From Deltaproteobacteria bacterium (lineage in GTDB: Bacteria; Bdellovibrionota; FAC87; UBA2466): 64,000 nt of DNA. A program made the position numbers and the translations under genes. Below the pieces are notes generated by a model. It did no database searches and was not told where the DNA came from. It saw only the letters and a list, made by a program, of their open reading frames with translations. This document shows positions 33,410-42,668 of this stretch, piece after piece; position 1 is the stretch's first letter; each line of letters starts with the position of its first letter. The stretch spans positions 38,954 to 102,953 of the forward strand of contig JACPWY010000041.1 in NCBI GenBank assembly GCA_016196825.1, read 5' to 3'.

Positions 33410-34424
33410 TGTCCTCCCCTCCGACGCCAATCACGATCTTACCTTCCTCTTCGAGGCGCTTGACTATGGTGACAACCTCTCGCTGGGCAGCCTCGACATC
33501 GGAAACCTTCTGCGGCCCGAGAGCCCCGAGATCTTCGCGCAAGATGTCGGCAGCGCGCTCCGACATACAACCGTAGATCTTTTCTCTGAGCTCTTCTGGC
33601 GCGCTCTTCAATGCCAGCAACAACCGATCATTTGGCACTTCGCGCAAAATCATCTGGATACCCCGATCGTCGATCTTGATGAGATCCGTGAAGGTAAACA
33701 TGTGCTGACGAATCTCTTCCGCCAGGATGGGATCTTTATCTTCGATTTTGGCCATCAACGAATTCATCGTGCGTTTGTCGAGAGCGTTGACGATCTCGGC
33801 CACTGTCAAAACGCCGCCAATTCGCTCGTTTTCGCCCTTCTTGCCGGCGCCCAGCTCATTCTTGAGCACCACGTCGAGCTCCTCCACCCGATCATTTCCG
33901 AGTGAGTTGAGGTTTGCCATGCGTAGCACCACTTCCGCTCGCACGCCCTCGGGCAACGATTTGATCACTGTCCCCTGACGAACCGGTTCGAGATGAGCCA
34001 CCACGATCGCCACCGTTTGGGGGTGCTCATCCATGAGGAATTCTGCCAAGGCCTTCGGCTCGATCCCCTCGAGAGCGGTAAGTTGTTTACGCGTCCACGT
34101 GCGATTTTTCTTCAGATCGCCAAAAATCTGTTTTGCCCGCTCCTCCCCAAGCCCCTTGGTCACCGCCTCGGGGCGGGTCAGGGCGTCGTCGAAAAACACC
34201 TCATCCCGTTCGGAAAGTTTCGTCAAAAACTCAGCAAGGACCAGATTGATCATCACCACGGGAGCCTTTTTCATCTGGCTCATGATGGTGAGGAGCTGGC
34301 GCACGTCTTTGTCCTTCAAGTCCCGCATCAACTGAAAGGAGGTGTCTTCTCCCAGGATATTCATGAGCACGGCGGTTTTCTCTGCGCCCGTGAGCTGCGG
34401 TCTTTTAAGAGTTTTTGATGTCAT
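33393..34424 (-). CDS. fliG: flagellar motor switch protein FliG
   Basis: A 343-residue rotor protein. All three domains are visible: N ('LTGAEKTAVLMNILGEDTSFQLMRDL'), middle with the EHPQ motif ('LMDEHPQTVAIVVAHLEP') at about 120-140, and C-terminal torque domain ('LIKIDDRGIQMILREVPNDRLLLALKSAPEELREKIYGCMSERAADILREDL'), including charged residues that face MotA. Starts in the fliF stop (TAATG) and ends within fliH. Confidence 0.96.
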   Translation of the reverse strand: MTSKTLKRPQLTGAEKTAVLMNILGEDTSFQLMRDLKDKDVRQLLTIMSQMKKAPVVMINLVLAEFLTKLSERDEVFFDDALTRPEAVTKGLGEERAKQIFGDLKKNRTWTRKQLTALEGIEPKALAEFLMDEHPQTVAIVVAHLEPVRQGTVIKSLPEGVRAEVVLRMANLNSLGNDRVEELDVVLKNELGAGKKGENERIGGVLTVAEIVNALDKRTMNSLMAKIEDKDPILAEEIRQHMFTFTDLIKIDDRGIQMILREVPNDRLLLALKSAPEELREKIYGCMSERAADILREDLGALGPQKVSDVEAAQREVVTIVKRLEEEGKIVIGVGGEDSEIVP

Positions 34425-36139
34425 TAGGCCACCTCGGGGACAGGGACACGCTCCATCTCATCCTTTTCAATCCACTCCTGAATGATGCGAACACCCTTTT
34501 TCGGACTCTGCTGAAGTTTGTCCAAAATTTTCTTGATGAGATCAGCTTGTTCCTTCTGGTCGGGCGTATCCTCTTCCCCCGCCTCACCTTCGGAAAGAGC
34601 GATCGCCCCTGCGTCACCCGCGGCCTTGAGTAGCTCGGCCTGCTTTGAGGCCTCTAGCTCGGCGATTGTTTTCGGAAGCTGATTGAGAAGTGTCTTCTCC
34701 TTTTCGAGCGCGGCGAGGCGCTCCGCCTCCTGCTTCGCGGCTCGCCTCTTCATGATCGGCCGCAAAATTCCGAAACCGGCGATGAGGAGCCCCAGCAGGG
34801 CAAGCCCAATGCGATAGCTCACGGGCATTCCGGCCGGCGGCACTATTTCCGATTTCGGCTCGGTCACGTCAATCGATTTAAAAGGCAAACTGCTGACTGT
34901 GATGCTATCCCGTCTCTGGGAATCGAAACCGACGGCATTGGCGACAATATCTTGCAGCCTCTTCAGCTCTTCTTCGGTCCGGGGAGTGAACGTATCAACA
35001 TCATTAGGATTCGTGCTCTTGGTGTAATACCCATCCACAACCACCGCGACGGTCAGGCGCTTAATGTTTCCACTCGGCTTATCCGTTGTCTGAATCTTGC
35101 GCGGAATAGCATATTGGGAATTGTTCAAATTCTTTTCCGTCGAGGTGTTGGCCATCGGAATGGGAGGATTGGTATTCTCGGTGCCCGGCAAATTCGATCG
35201 GCTCCCCGGAATTCCGATCGGATTAGGTCGGCTCCCGGTCGTCACCTCGTCATTTTTCACCACCGACCTCGCAACGGCCTTCTCGGGGTCGTAGGTCTCC
35301 TCGGTGGTGTTCACACGCGAGGGATCCATCTCCGTGGTCACCTTCGCCCGCACCTTGTCAAAGCCAACGACCGGGGTCAAAAGTTCCACGATTCTTTTTT
35401 CGTAATCGATCTCGATTGTCCGTTGCATCTCCAGCAACGCGGACGAAAGACCATGCATCGACTCATCCTCAGGGCGGTGGAGAAAGTTTCCCTTGGTATC
35501 CACGATCGTGATCTGATTGGTTTGCAACCCCTCGACCGCGCTCGCAACGAGGTGGGCAACACCCTGAATCTCCTGCTTGGACGGCGCCATTCCACTCCGA
35601 AGCTCAAGAACTACCGATGCCTTGGGAGCCTCCTGCTCTTCGAGGAAGGTTTTTTTCGGCGGGATACTGATATGGACTCGCGCGGTCTTCACAGCGGCTA
35701 GTCGCTGAATCGATCGCGTGAGCTCGCCCTGAACCGCCCGCACATACTGGATCTTTTGAACGTAGCTCGACATTCCCAAGGTCGAGCCGTCGAACTTCTC
35801 AAAGCCAACTAGGTCATGGCCCGGAACGCCATCCTTAGCGAGGTTCATTCGCGCCATATGGATCTGGCCCGCCGGAACTAGAATCGTCGCCTGATCATCG
35901 GCCACATGGTACGGGATCTTGGCCTCAGAGAGATGCTTCGCCACCGCCTTGAAGTCTTCCGGATGAAGGTCCGTGTAAAGAATTTGGTAAGGATCTTGCT
36001 TCAGCTGAAAGGTCAAAGCCGTCGCAAGCCCAGCTCCCGTAACGGCCAATCCGACCAGGACTCCAATGCGTTGAGCCCGCGACAGGCGAGCATATTGGGC
36101 TCTCAGCGTCGCAATAAATGTCGTTAAACTCTCTGGCAT
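34424..36139 (-). CDS. fliF: flagellar MS-ring protein FliF
   Basis: A 571-residue protein of the inner-membrane ring. A first membrane helix (about 25-45), ring-building motifs ('YQILYTDLHPEDFKAVAKHLSEAKIPYHV', 'GHDLVGFEKFDGSTLGMSSYVQKIQYVRAVQGELTRSIQRLAAVKTARVHISIPPKKTF', 'VVLELRSGMAPSKQEIQGVAHLVASAVEGL') and a second helix near 445 ('YRIGLALLGLLIAGFGILRP') give the normal architecture. The C-terminal tail that contacts FliG is present. A Gln/Glu-rich linker runs from about 480 to 540. Confidence 0.96.
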   Translation of the reverse strand: MPESLTTFIATLRAQYARLSRAQRIGVLVGLAVTGAGLATALTFQLKQDPYQILYTDLHPEDFKAVAKHLSEAKIPYHVADDQATILVPAGQIHMARMNLAKDGVPGHDLVGFEKFDGSTLGMSSYVQKIQYVRAVQGELTRSIQRLAAVKTARVHISIPPKKTFLEEQEAPKASVVLELRSGMAPSKQEIQGVAHLVASAVEGLQTNQITIVDTKGNFLHRPEDESMHGLSSALLEMQRTIEIDYEKRIVELLTPVVGFDKVRAKVTTEMDPSRVNTTEETYDPEKAVARSVVKNDEVTTGSRPNPIGIPGSRSNLPGTENTNPPIPMANTSTEKNLNNSQYAIPRKIQTTDKPSGNIKRLTVAVVVDGYYTKSTNPNDVDTFTPRTEEELKRLQDIVANAVGFDSQRRDSITVSSLPFKSIDVTEPKSEIVPPAGMPVSYRIGLALLGLLIAGFGILRPIMKRRAAKQEAERLAALEKEKTLLNQLPKTIAELEASKQAELLKAAGDAGAIALSEGEAGEEDTPDQKEQADLIKKILDKLQQSPKKGVRIIQEWIEKDEMERVPVPEVA

Positions 36140-36168
36140 GGTTTAGCTCTCTGCTAGTTCAAAAGGAA

Positions 36169-36468
36169 TCAGACCTGCATCTTCATGATGTCTTGGTAGG
36201 CTTCAATGGCCTTGTTGCGAACTTGAGTCAGCAATTTGAAGGCGGAGTCGGCTTTCTCAAAAGCTAGCATCGCCTCGTGAAGATTCTCAGTCCTCCCTAC
36301 GGCCATATCGGTGTTTTTCTTGTCCGCGCTGGTGAGCATCGTATTGACCTCATTCACGCTGTTGTGGAGAAATTCCGAGAAGCTGGGGGCCTGTGTGTCG
36401 ATTTCACCCAGCGCGGCCTTCTGAAGATCGATCAGGCTGTCTTTCTTTCCGAGCGGTAGAATAGTCAT
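36169..36468 (-). CDS. fliE: flagellar hook-basal body complex protein FliE
   Basis: A 99-residue helical protein that joins the MS ring to the rod. 'PSFSEFLHNSVNEVNTMLTSADKKNTDMAVGRTENLHEAMLAFEKADSAFKLLTQVRNKAIEAYQDIMKMQV' covers almost the whole family profile, ending in the typical 'Y..I..M'. Preceded by flgC with a 17-base gap and followed by fliF. Confidence 0.92.
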   Translation of the reverse strand: MTILPLGKKDSLIDLQKAALGEIDTQAPSFSEFLHNSVNEVNTMLTSADKKNTDMAVGRTENLHEAMLAFEKADSAFKLLTQVRNKAIEAYQDIMKMQV

Positions 36469-36485
36469 TTATGCCTCCCTACGGG

Positions 36486-36926
36486 TTAGCGTTTTCCTAT
36501 CTCAAGGGCCTTGTTCATCATGTTGCGGGCTACGTTCATCGCAGTGACGTTGGCCTCATATGTACGACTGGCTGTGATGAGGTTCACCATCTCCTCCATC
36601 GTGTTGATGTTGGGCATCGCCACGTTGCCGTCTTGGTCGGCATCCGGGTGCTCCGGATCCCTCACCAATCGAGGGGGATTAGGGTCAGAAACCACATCCG
36701 CTACATGAACGGTGTGCAGAGGCACATCCATCGTGGTCCCCAATACATCCGCAAAGTTTTTGCCCGGAACGGCCTCGAATACCGCGTCCTTCCGACGATA
36801 CGGGCCGCCTTCGGGAGTGCGTGTGGTCTGCGCGTTAGCGAGGTTGCTGGAGATAGTGTTCATGCGAAGGCGCTCGGCGCTCAGCGCCGATGCACTCACA
36901 TCTAATGAGTCAAAAAAATCACCCAT
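36486..36926 (-). CDS. flgC: flagellar basal-body rod protein FlgC
   Basis: A 146-residue proximal-rod protein. N-terminal 'MGDFFDSLDVSASALSAERLRMNTISSNLANAQTT' and C-terminal 'NINTMEEMVNLITASRTYEANVTAMNVARNMMNKALEIGK' are the paired rod signatures; the middle loop 'PEGGPYRRKDAVF' is characteristic of FlgC. Second gene of the operon after flgB. Confidence 0.95.
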   Translation of the reverse strand: MGDFFDSLDVSASALSAERLRMNTISSNLANAQTTRTPEGGPYRRKDAVFEAVPGKNFADVLGTTMDVPLHTVHVADVVSDPNPPRLVRDPEHPDADQDGNVAMPNINTMEEMVNLITASRTYEANVTAMNVARNMMNKALEIGKR

Positions 36927-36948
36927 CTGTCACCTCCGTTTGATAACT

Positions 36949-37335
36949 TTATTGTCCGCCACCAGTGATGGCGTACTTCAGAAGCGCAAACTTCCTTGAG
37001 ATCAGCTGCGTGGCAGCCGAATACTTCAAATCATTTTTGGTGAGATCCGCCATTTCACGATCCATATCCACGGTATTCAGATCCTGACCACGCTCCGACA
37101 ACGCATCTTCAAAAACCCGAGGCTGAACGCTCGAGATGTCATTCTCCTGGGCGTGCCCCCCGCCTTCACCCAACTCCACCGCCTTCTGCAATTCGCTTTC
37201 AAATTCCACGCGTCGCGCTTTGAAAGTCGGAGTCTCCGCGTTGGCGATGTTGTCCGAAATGACGGCATGGCGTACTAAGCTGAGGTCCATTGTCTTGGCC
37301 AAGACATCCATCGACTTATCGAAGATCGTGTTCAT
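36949..37335 (-). CDS. flgB: flagellar basal-body rod protein FlgB
   Basis: A 128-residue protein of the proximal rod, the first gene of the flagellar operon. 'KSMDVLAKTMDLSLVRHAVISDNIANAETPTFKARRVEFESELQKAVE' is the FlgB N-terminal region, and the end 'DREMADLTKNDLKYSAATQLISRKFALLKYAITGG' is the standard C-terminal helix. A sigma-54-like site lies 78 bases upstream. Confidence 0.95.
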   Translation of the reverse strand: MNTIFDKSMDVLAKTMDLSLVRHAVISDNIANAETPTFKARRVEFESELQKAVELGEGGGHAQENDISSVQPRVFEDALSERGQDLNTVDMDREMADLTKNDLKYSAATQLISRKFALLKYAITGGGQ

Positions 37336-37412
37336 TTTTTTTGTTAAGGTTTTCTCGGAATCGGCCGATAAAGAGGTATCCCCTCAGAATCCGCCGCCCC
37401 CTCCAATGACGT

Positions 37413-37428
37413 TGCAACACCCAGGCCA
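37413..37428 (-). promoter_or_regulatory. sigma-54-like promoter for the flagellar operon (TGGCCT-GGGTG-TTGCA)
   Basis: On the minus strand the -24 is TGGC-CT and the -12 is a full TTGCA, with correct spacing; only A and C of TGGCAC differ. The expected start of transcription is about 37402, giving a leader of about 66 bases before flgB. It is adjacent to a sigma-54 activator gene, whose 3' end is at 37495. Confidence 0.6.
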
Positions 37429-37494
37429 GCGCTTCATGCGTGAAAAACACCCCCCGCGCACCACAACCCGGCAGAACTTTCCCCCACGAGGAAC

Positions 37495-38442
37495 TTATTT
37501 CCCGATGCCTTGGTAAATCTTGAGCTTGTTGCGCAGGGTTCTGACACTAATCCCCAATTTGGCTGCGGCGTGAGTCCTGTTCCCAGCCGTCTCCTCGAGT
37601 GTCTGTATGATCGATCGATGTTCAATATCTGCCAAGGTTCCACCGAGCACGGCCGGTTGAAAATGCGCACTCTGCATTGTCCCTTCGAGATGCTTCATCT
37701 CGACTCTCTTACCATCCGAGTTGAAAATAGCCCGTTCGATGGTGTTCTTGAGCTCTCGAATGTTGCCTGGCCACGGATAGGTCGCCAAGCGCTCCATCGC
37801 GGTTTCACTCAGCATGGGGATCGGTGAAGCGTTTCGCTCGGCCCATTCATTGAGAAATGCGCGGGCCAGATGGCCAATCGCCTCTTTGCGATCCTTGAGA
37901 GCCGGGCAATCTATTCGAATCACATTGATTCGATAATAGAGATCCTCTCGAAATTTCCCACTCTTCACTAAGTCCACTGGTTCCCGGTTTGATGTTGCGA
38001 TAATACGAGTGTCGACCGGGATTGGTCCCCGGCCACCGATGCGATCGATCTCATTTTCCTGAAGTGCTCGCAAAAGTTTCGCCTGGAGCGAGAGTTGCAT
38101 CTCACTAATTTCATCGAGGAGGAGCGTTCCACCACTCGCCAGTTCAAATCTTCCAATTCGTTGGCTCACTGCCCCAGTGAAGGATCCCCGTTCAAAACCA
38201 AAGAGCTCAGCCTCAAGAAGATTTTCGGGAATGGCCGCGCAGTTCACCGAAACGAAAGGTCTCAGCGATCGATCGCTTCTCAGATGTATGTAGCGGGCAA
38301 AAAGCTCCTTGCCGCTGCCACTGGGGCCGCACAAGAGCACGGGAAAGCTCGATTTTGCCGCTCGCGTGGCCACGTCCAAGGTCCGCGCCGCACACTCGTC
38401 ACCAATGATTAGCGAATGGTTACCCAGTTGTATTGTGTTCAT
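37495..38442 (-). CDS. sigma-54-dependent activator without receiver domain (AAA+ and Fis HTH)
   Basis: A 315-residue protein: AAA+ domain with Walker A 'GPSGSGKE' (39-46), sigma-54-contact loop GSFTGA (86-91, normal GAFTGA with one conservative change), Walker B 'TLLLDE' (106-111) and R-finger region, then a Fis-type HTH at the end ('[18 protein letters not shown]'). There is no N-terminal receiver, PAS or GAF domain, so it may be constitutive or controlled by a partner. Being next to the flagellar operon with its sigma-54-like promoter, it is the probable flagellar class regulator, akin to FlrC/FlgR in function. It overlaps the TPR gene's stop by ATGA. Confidence 0.88.
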   Translation of the reverse strand: MNTIQLGNHSLIIGDECAARTLDVATRAAKSSFPVLLCGPSGSGKELFARYIHLRSDRSLRPFVSVNCAAIPENLLEAELFGFERGSFTGAVSQRIGRFELASGGTLLLDEISEMQLSLQAKLLRALQENEIDRIGGRGPIPVDTRIIATSNREPVDLVKSGKFREDLYYRINVIRIDCPALKDRKEAIGHLARAFLNEWAERNASPIPMLSETAMERLATYPWPGNIRELKNTIERAIFNSDGKRVEMKHLEGTMQSAHFQPAVLGGTLADIEHRSIIQTLEETAGNRTHAAAKLGISVRTLRNKLKIYQGIGK

Positions 38443-40811
38443 GGCTTCTTTGAGGCTGGAACGCGATCCAACAACGATAGCTCATTGGCCGCCAGCGGAC
38501 TCCAAAAGGGATCGTCTCTTTTGACTAGCCCTCCCCAAACCTCTCGGGCCCGCTCCAGGTTTTTAGTCTTGGCCAAGCTCTTCCCCAACTTGAAGAAACC
38601 CTCGTTCACCTGAGGATTGTTCGAATCTTTTTCGATCGCGAGCTGCAGATTCTCGACCGCCTTTCCAAAATCCTTGATCTCGTAGGCCGCTCGCCCCAAT
38701 AAGTAGCTCAGCGCCCCTACGTCAGCGTCGACCATTCCCCAGGCCTTCGAACCGGCTCCCAGTGCCAGGGCCTCCTTCCACATCTTGCCCCCAGCTAATG
38801 TTTCACAAAGAGAGTTGAGATAGGACCGTTTTTCAACGGGTGGTAGCGCAGTGATAAGGTTGGGCCCAATCTTGAGGAGGCTGGTACGATCCTTCAACGA
38901 TTGCGCTATTGCGAAGCGGTGGACGAGGATCTCGGCCCCGAGCCCAGGATCGCTGATAGTTGAATAGATCCGGTCCGCCTCTTTCAAATGGCCGAGCCGC
39001 TCATTCAACATTCCACGCAAAAGCTCCCATCGAGTGTCGGGGGCTTTTCCCCTTATTGGTGAAGGGGCTACCAAAAGTTTGGGCGCCTTGCGAAAGGTCG
39101 CCTCCCAGCGCCCCAGAGCAGCATCGTCCTTTTGACTGTCCGCCAGCGAGTACCACAAGAGACTCGCGTTTTCCGGAGTAAAGATCTCAAGAGTGTTGCG
39201 TTTGTTCCAGATATCCTCTTTCAGCGAGGTGTTCCCTGGCTCCCGAATGATGCCCCAAAGGACCCGCGCGACATCAGCTTGACTCTGTTCCGATATCCCT
39301 TCCGCCCAAAATGCGCTCGATCGCCACTCAGCGGCCACCTGCAAAGCTTCTTTGATCTTTTTTCCCCTAAGCAGTGTCTGGAATGCCTGTTCGTAAACGG
39401 CCGCAAATGTCTCCTTGGGCGCGCCAGAGGCGGTGCCCCAAAGCGCGTACGCGGGTTGAATTGTGCGCTGGAGTTCTAAAAGAGTTTCCCCGCCAGCCGC
39501 TCGCGCGGTTTTCACGAGCGTCGCGATAAGTTTTCCGATCAGCGCCGGGTAGACTCCCGTGTCCAGAGTCAACCCCGTCGCCTCCTTCTCCCGCTCATGG
39601 AAACGGATCAGGTAGGGGAGTGCCGAAGGCTCACCGGCCTCGAGCGCCGCAATCCCCTTCTCCAAATACGCGATCGTCTGGAGATCATAGTGTTTGATGT
39701 TCTCAATCTGCTTATCAAAGATTTGAAAGCGCAGAGCCTTCTCTGCCTTCGGTGAACCGGCATAACCCAACATCAATCCATGGAGATAACAGAACTCAGC
39801 AAAGCGCCCCTCTTTATCCAGATCACTGGCCTTAAAATACTTTTCTACAACTGGCTCAAGCCGCTCCCCTTGCCGGAGAGCAATATCGGCAATTCGCTTT
39901 TGGGCCGAGGCCGAGCAGGACGCTGAGCTGAGCGGCTGTTTCAAATAGTCCTCAAAGTAAAACTTCGATTTCTTGTACTGCTCGGCCTGAAAGTATCGCT
40001 CTCCGATATTGTGCAGAAGCCATGGGTAGTGTTCTTCGATCACCAGAGGAGCTGAGGAGAGAAGTTCCTCGTAACGACTGATCTCGACTGAGCGTCTCTC
40101 CCTCAAATCGACGTCAAGGTGACGAAGAAGCGCTGCCGTCCGAATTCGACGATTCATGCACTTCTCAACGACCTTACCCAACACGGTCCGCGCCGACGAG
40201 AACTCGTTCATCTGAAATTGCGCTTCTGCTGAGCCCATCAAAAACACGCAGGCCAGAGGCGACTCTTCGAATTGGATCCTCCCCTTCTCGTAGATCGAAA
40301 GTGCTCTCTCGAATTTTCCGGCCTCGAGCCAGTGGTTCGCCATGCCCGCCGTGATCACGGGAAGCATTTCAGATTTCGGGTAGAGCAGGAGAACCTCTCG
40401 AAAATCTTTCTCAACGTGATTCAAATCCTGCGGCGTCCGGATGCGCTCAATCGCCGCCTGAATAGACAAGAAGGCCACAGGCTCGATCAGGGGCGAGGTC
40501 TCGTAGATCTTTCGAAAGGGATCGAGATCTTTGTCGAGTTGCGCCCAATCGGATCGTATGTAGCTCATCACCAGGCTGTTGTAATCCTCTCGGCCCGGGA
40601 GATCGTTGAGAATCTTGGCAAAATAGTCCCGCCCCACATTGAGATTGATGGGCGAATTGCAAAACGGGTGGGGAACCGGAACTCCGGCTAAAGCGGAAAT
40701 CGGATCCGGGCGTCGGGGCGCCACTGGAGCGCGCGGCGGAGCTTTGCGCCCCGCTCCCGCGGCAGAGAGTGACAGCGCAATGTGAAGGATTAACGCAAGG
40801 CGAGCGAACAC
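38439..40811 (-). CDS. large secreted TPR-repeat protein upstream of the sigma-54 activator
   Basis: About 790 residues if started at the GTG at 40811; the start is uncertain, and reading from 40970 would begin within the duplicated element. A hydrophobic leader ('[17 protein letters not shown]') precedes a Pro/Arg-rich stretch and then about a dozen TPR-like helix pairs (for example '[29 protein letters not shown]', '[59 protein letters not shown]'). It is probably periplasmic. It is the first gene of a transcription unit with the activator, to which it may be functionally tied, for example as a sensor of flagellar assembly. Confidence 0.6.
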   Translation of the reverse strand: MFARLALILHIALSLSAAGAGRKAPPRAPVAPRRPDPISALAGVPVPHPFCNSPINLNVGRDYFAKILNDLPGREDYNSLVMSYIRSDWAQLDKDLDPFRKIYETSPLIEPVAFLSIQAAIERIRTPQDLNHVEKDFREVLLLYPKSEMLPVITAGMANHWLEAGKFERALSIYEKGRIQFEESPLACVFLMGSAEAQFQMNEFSSARTVLGKVVEKCMNRRIRTAALLRHLDVDLRERRSVEISRYEELLSSAPLVIEEHYPWLLHNIGERYFQAEQYKKSKFYFEDYLKQPLSSASCSASAQKRIADIALRQGERLEPVVEKYFKASDLDKEGRFAEFCYLHGLMLGYAGSPKAEKALRFQIFDKQIENIKHYDLQTIAYLEKGIAALEAGEPSALPYLIRFHEREKEATGLTLDTGVYPALIGKLIATLVKTARAAGGETLLELQRTIQPAYALWGTASGAPKETFAAVYEQAFQTLLRGKKIKEALQVAAEWRSSAFWAEGISEQSQADVARVLWGIIREPGNTSLKEDIWNKRNTLEIFTPENASLLWYSLADSQKDDAALGRWEATFRKAPKLLVAPSPIRGKAPDTRWELLRGMLNERLGHLKEADRIYSTISDPGLGAEILVHRFAIAQSLKDRTSLLKIGPNLITALPPVEKRSYLNSLCETLAGGKMWKEALALGAGSKAWGMVDADVGALSYLLGRAAYEIKDFGKAVENLQLAIEKDSNNPQVNEGFFKLGKSLAKTKNLERAREVWGGLVKRDDPFWSPLAANELSLLDRVPASKKP

Positions 40812-40913
40812 GAAGGTAATCAGAGCAATGTCCGTGCCGAATGCGGTGGGAAAAACACGCTCAACGCGGAAAGAAATTCCGCGCCTTTCTGTCACTCCGT
40901 CAACTCGCTGACA

Positions 40914-41059
40914 GGGGACAGGTACCAATCTACTTTTCGGCCGAGAAGGAAACAGGTACCCTGACGCCATGCTTCGTTTGGCGCAAGGGGACAGGTACCA
41001 ATCTACTTTTCGGCCGAGAAGGAAACAGGTACCCTGACGCTATGCTTCGTTTGGCGCTC
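40914..41059 (+). repeat. 73-bp tandem duplication (REP-like, two copies), spanning a start codon
   Basis: Copy 1 (40914-40986) and copy 2 (40987-41059) are identical over about 70 bases apart from one C/T change just before the ATG. Each holds two ACAGGTACC motifs (GGGGACAGGTACC and GGAAACAGGTACC) separated by about 25 bases, and both end in ATGCTTCGTTTGGCGC. GGGACAGGTACC-like sequences are, from memory, common in REP elements tied to RAYT transposases. No such transposase is in this window. The second copy supplies the start of the DMT transporter gene. Confidence 0.85.
40969..41037 (+). other. duplicated start codon opens a 22-codon upstream ORF
   Basis: The ATG of copy 1 begins MLRLAQGDRYQ..., runs 22 codons and stops at TGA 41035-41037, only four bases before the transporter ATG at 41042. 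Since the period of 73 is not a multiple of three, the copied start is out of frame with the transporter. Ribosomes starting here would terminate next to the genuine start and could re-initiate. This is an inferred by-product of the duplication, and may or may not be used. Confidence 0.4.
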
Positions 41060-41920
41060 AGCGCGGCCTGCATCGGTTTTGCCCCCATCTTCGTCAGAGT
41101 CATCAAAATGGGGCCAAGCCTTATCGGGTTCTACCGCTGCGGATTCGCGGCCCTCTTTCTTTACGCCTATCGACTGGGAAAACGCCGAGTCAGCTGGACA
41201 AGTTGGACAGCCGAAATCTGGCGGCTCGTAATCCAGGCGGGCGCTCTATTCGCGCTCGATCTTTTCGTCTGGCACCGAAGCGTTCTCTATGCCGGCGCCG
41301 CCCTCGGCACATTGCTGGCGGGCACACAGGTCATTTACGTCGCGCTCATTGGCGTGATCGTTCACAAGGAGCGACTCACGAGTCGGCTCACGTTGGCGGT
41401 ACTCCTAGCCCTCATCGGCGTCGCACTTCTTGTCGGTAGGAATCTCACACCGGATGGCTATCCCCGCTATGGCTGTGGCGTTCTCTTCGGCCTTTCCACC
41501 GGAATTGTCTACTCCGGCTACATCCTGACGATGCGCCGGCTCGAAGGCATCAAGAAGACAATACCAACGGAGCATCTTCTGATGATGGTCTCGGCGGTGG
41601 CCGCCGTTTTTCTTCTTCCTCTAGCACACTGGGAACATGATCTCCGCCTCCCCGTCGGTTCGGAATGGGCTCTCCTCATCGGACTCGCATTCGTCGCGCA
41701 GGTCCTCGGCTGGATGCTCCTCACACGCGCCTTTCCGACAGTGCCCGCGAGCCAAGTCGGACTCATTCTCAACATGCAACCCTTGGTCGCCGTCGTCTCA
41801 GCCGCGATCATCCTCGGCGAACGTTTCAACTTTTCTCAGCTCGCGGGTGCGTTCATCACACTCACCGCAATCACAATCAGCTCACCGCGAAAAAAACCAA
41901 AGACTCAAAGCGTCACCTAA
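41042..41920 (+). CDS. EamA-family (DMT) transporter
   Basis: A 292-residue inner-membrane protein with ten hydrophobic segments in two EamA repeats ('LSAACIGFAPIFVRVIKMGPSLIGFYRCGFAALFLYAY' and 'WALLIGLAFVAQVLGWMLLTRAFPTVPASQVGLILNMQPLVAVVSAAIILGE'). The final 'GERFNFSQLAGAFITLTAI' is the usual family ending. Such proteins export amino acids or other metabolites; the substrate is unknown. The start ATG is inside copy 2 of the tandem duplication; the ribosome site is weak (GAAGG about 18 bases upstream). Confidence 0.85.
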   Translation: MLRLALSAACIGFAPIFVRVIKMGPSLIGFYRCGFAALFLYAYRLGKRRVSWTSWTAEIWRLVIQAGALFALDLFVWHRSVLYAGAALGTLLAGTQVIYVALIGVIVHKERLTSRLTLAVLLALIGVALLVGRNLTPDGYPRYGCGVLFGLSTGIVYSGYILTMRRLEGIKKTIPTEHLLMMVSAVAAVFLLPLAHWEHDLRLPVGSEWALLIGLAFVAQVLGWMLLTRAFPTVPASQVGLILNMQPLVAVVSAAIILGERFNFSQLAGAFITLTAITISSPRKKPKTQSVT

Positions 41921-41954
41921 CGCGACGCAAATGGTCCTCTAACCGATAATTGAT

Positions 41955-41983
41955 TTGAAGGAGCGAAATTCTGTTTCTAAGAT
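41955..41983 (+). promoter_or_regulatory. sigma-70-like promoter
   Basis: TTGAAG (41955-41960) and TAAGAT (41978-41983) are separated by 17 bases, each matching four of six consensus bases. It lies 41 bases before the ATG at 42024, which has AAGGAG upstream. Confidence 0.45.
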
Positions 41984-42023
41984 GACTCCGCAGTTAGGCA
42001 GTTCAAACAATAAGGAGTCTCAC

Positions 42024-42563
42024 ATGAAAAGAAGTCTAGCAGTCATTCTCACCGTCCTCGCGGGCGTATCCATGGCGAAGCCGTTGAGCTTCCTCGATTC
42101 GCTCCAGCTCACACCGTCCTTGAAAGAAAGTAATGCGGCTATTGTCGGTTGCACTGACTTTAGCGGCAAGTGGAGCGGCAACTGCAGCGGCCAGGGCCAA
42201 TCGGCAAAGGAAGAGTTCACTATCACACAGTCTGGCTGTGAAATGATCGAAATCGCCTCCGGCAAAGGCAAGCACACGCTCCCGGTCGGCGGTGTCTTCT
42301 CCGTCGGCGGCGCGATGCCCGGCACCCCAGCAGCCACCTCCTTCGGTGGCTCCATCACCTCCAATTGGAATAAGGAGCTGACGGTTCTCAACTTCTACGT
42401 CCACGGCGGCATGAAGAAGCTGACTATTGACGATGCAGGCAAAGGTGGCGTCGCCATGAGCACTGCCAAGATTGATGGAGGCAGGCTCATCATCGACCTC
42501 AAGGCCCACTCGTCGGAAGGCAAAGCCGAAGGCACCTGCGAGTTCACCAAAGCCACAAACTAA
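42024..42563 (+). CDS. small secreted hypothetical protein
   Basis: A 179-residue protein from the ATG at 42024 with AAGGAG seven bases upstream. Signal peptide MKRSLAVILTVLAGVSMA, then 'CTDFSGKWSGNCSGQGQSAKEEFTITQSGCEMIEI', a motif like those of small beta-rich (lipocalin-like or 'GKWxGxC') domains. Four Cys in the mature part could form two disulfides. Strands alternate to the end. Unknown function. It has its own promoter and terminator, so it is monocistronic. Confidence 0.55.
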   Translation: MKRSLAVILTVLAGVSMAKPLSFLDSLQLTPSLKESNAAIVGCTDFSGKWSGNCSGQGQSAKEEFTITQSGCEMIEIASGKGKHTLPVGGVFSVGGAMPGTPAATSFGGSITSNWNKELTVLNFYVHGGMKKLTIDDAGKGGVAMSTAKIDGGRLIIDLKAHSSEGKAEGTCEFTKATN

Positions 42564-42590
42564 GAATCTGTCTTGAGACAGACTCTAGTG

Positions 42591-42619
42591 AAGGCCGGGT
42601 CTGCGCCCGGCCTTTTTTT
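42591..42619 (+). terminator. intrinsic terminator
   Basis: AAGGCCGGG (42591-42599) pairs perfectly with CCCGGCCTT (42606-42614) around TCTGCG, followed by a run of T (42613-42619). A classical rho-independent terminator 28 bases after the gene at 42024. Confidence 0.95.
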
Positions 42620-42668
42620 CACCGATCCCAAAAGCGTCACCGCTGTCCAACAAATCGACGGAGAAAAG

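Noticed and set aside
32639..33430. TTG start of fliH at 33430
   Set aside because: The GTG at 33409 directly follows GGAGGGGAGGACA and is the better start.
40841..41041. In-frame extension of the DMT transporter through the tandem repeat
   Set aside because: It translates the repeat DNA and adds a hydrophilic tail absent from EamA proteins; the family start matches the ATG at 41042.
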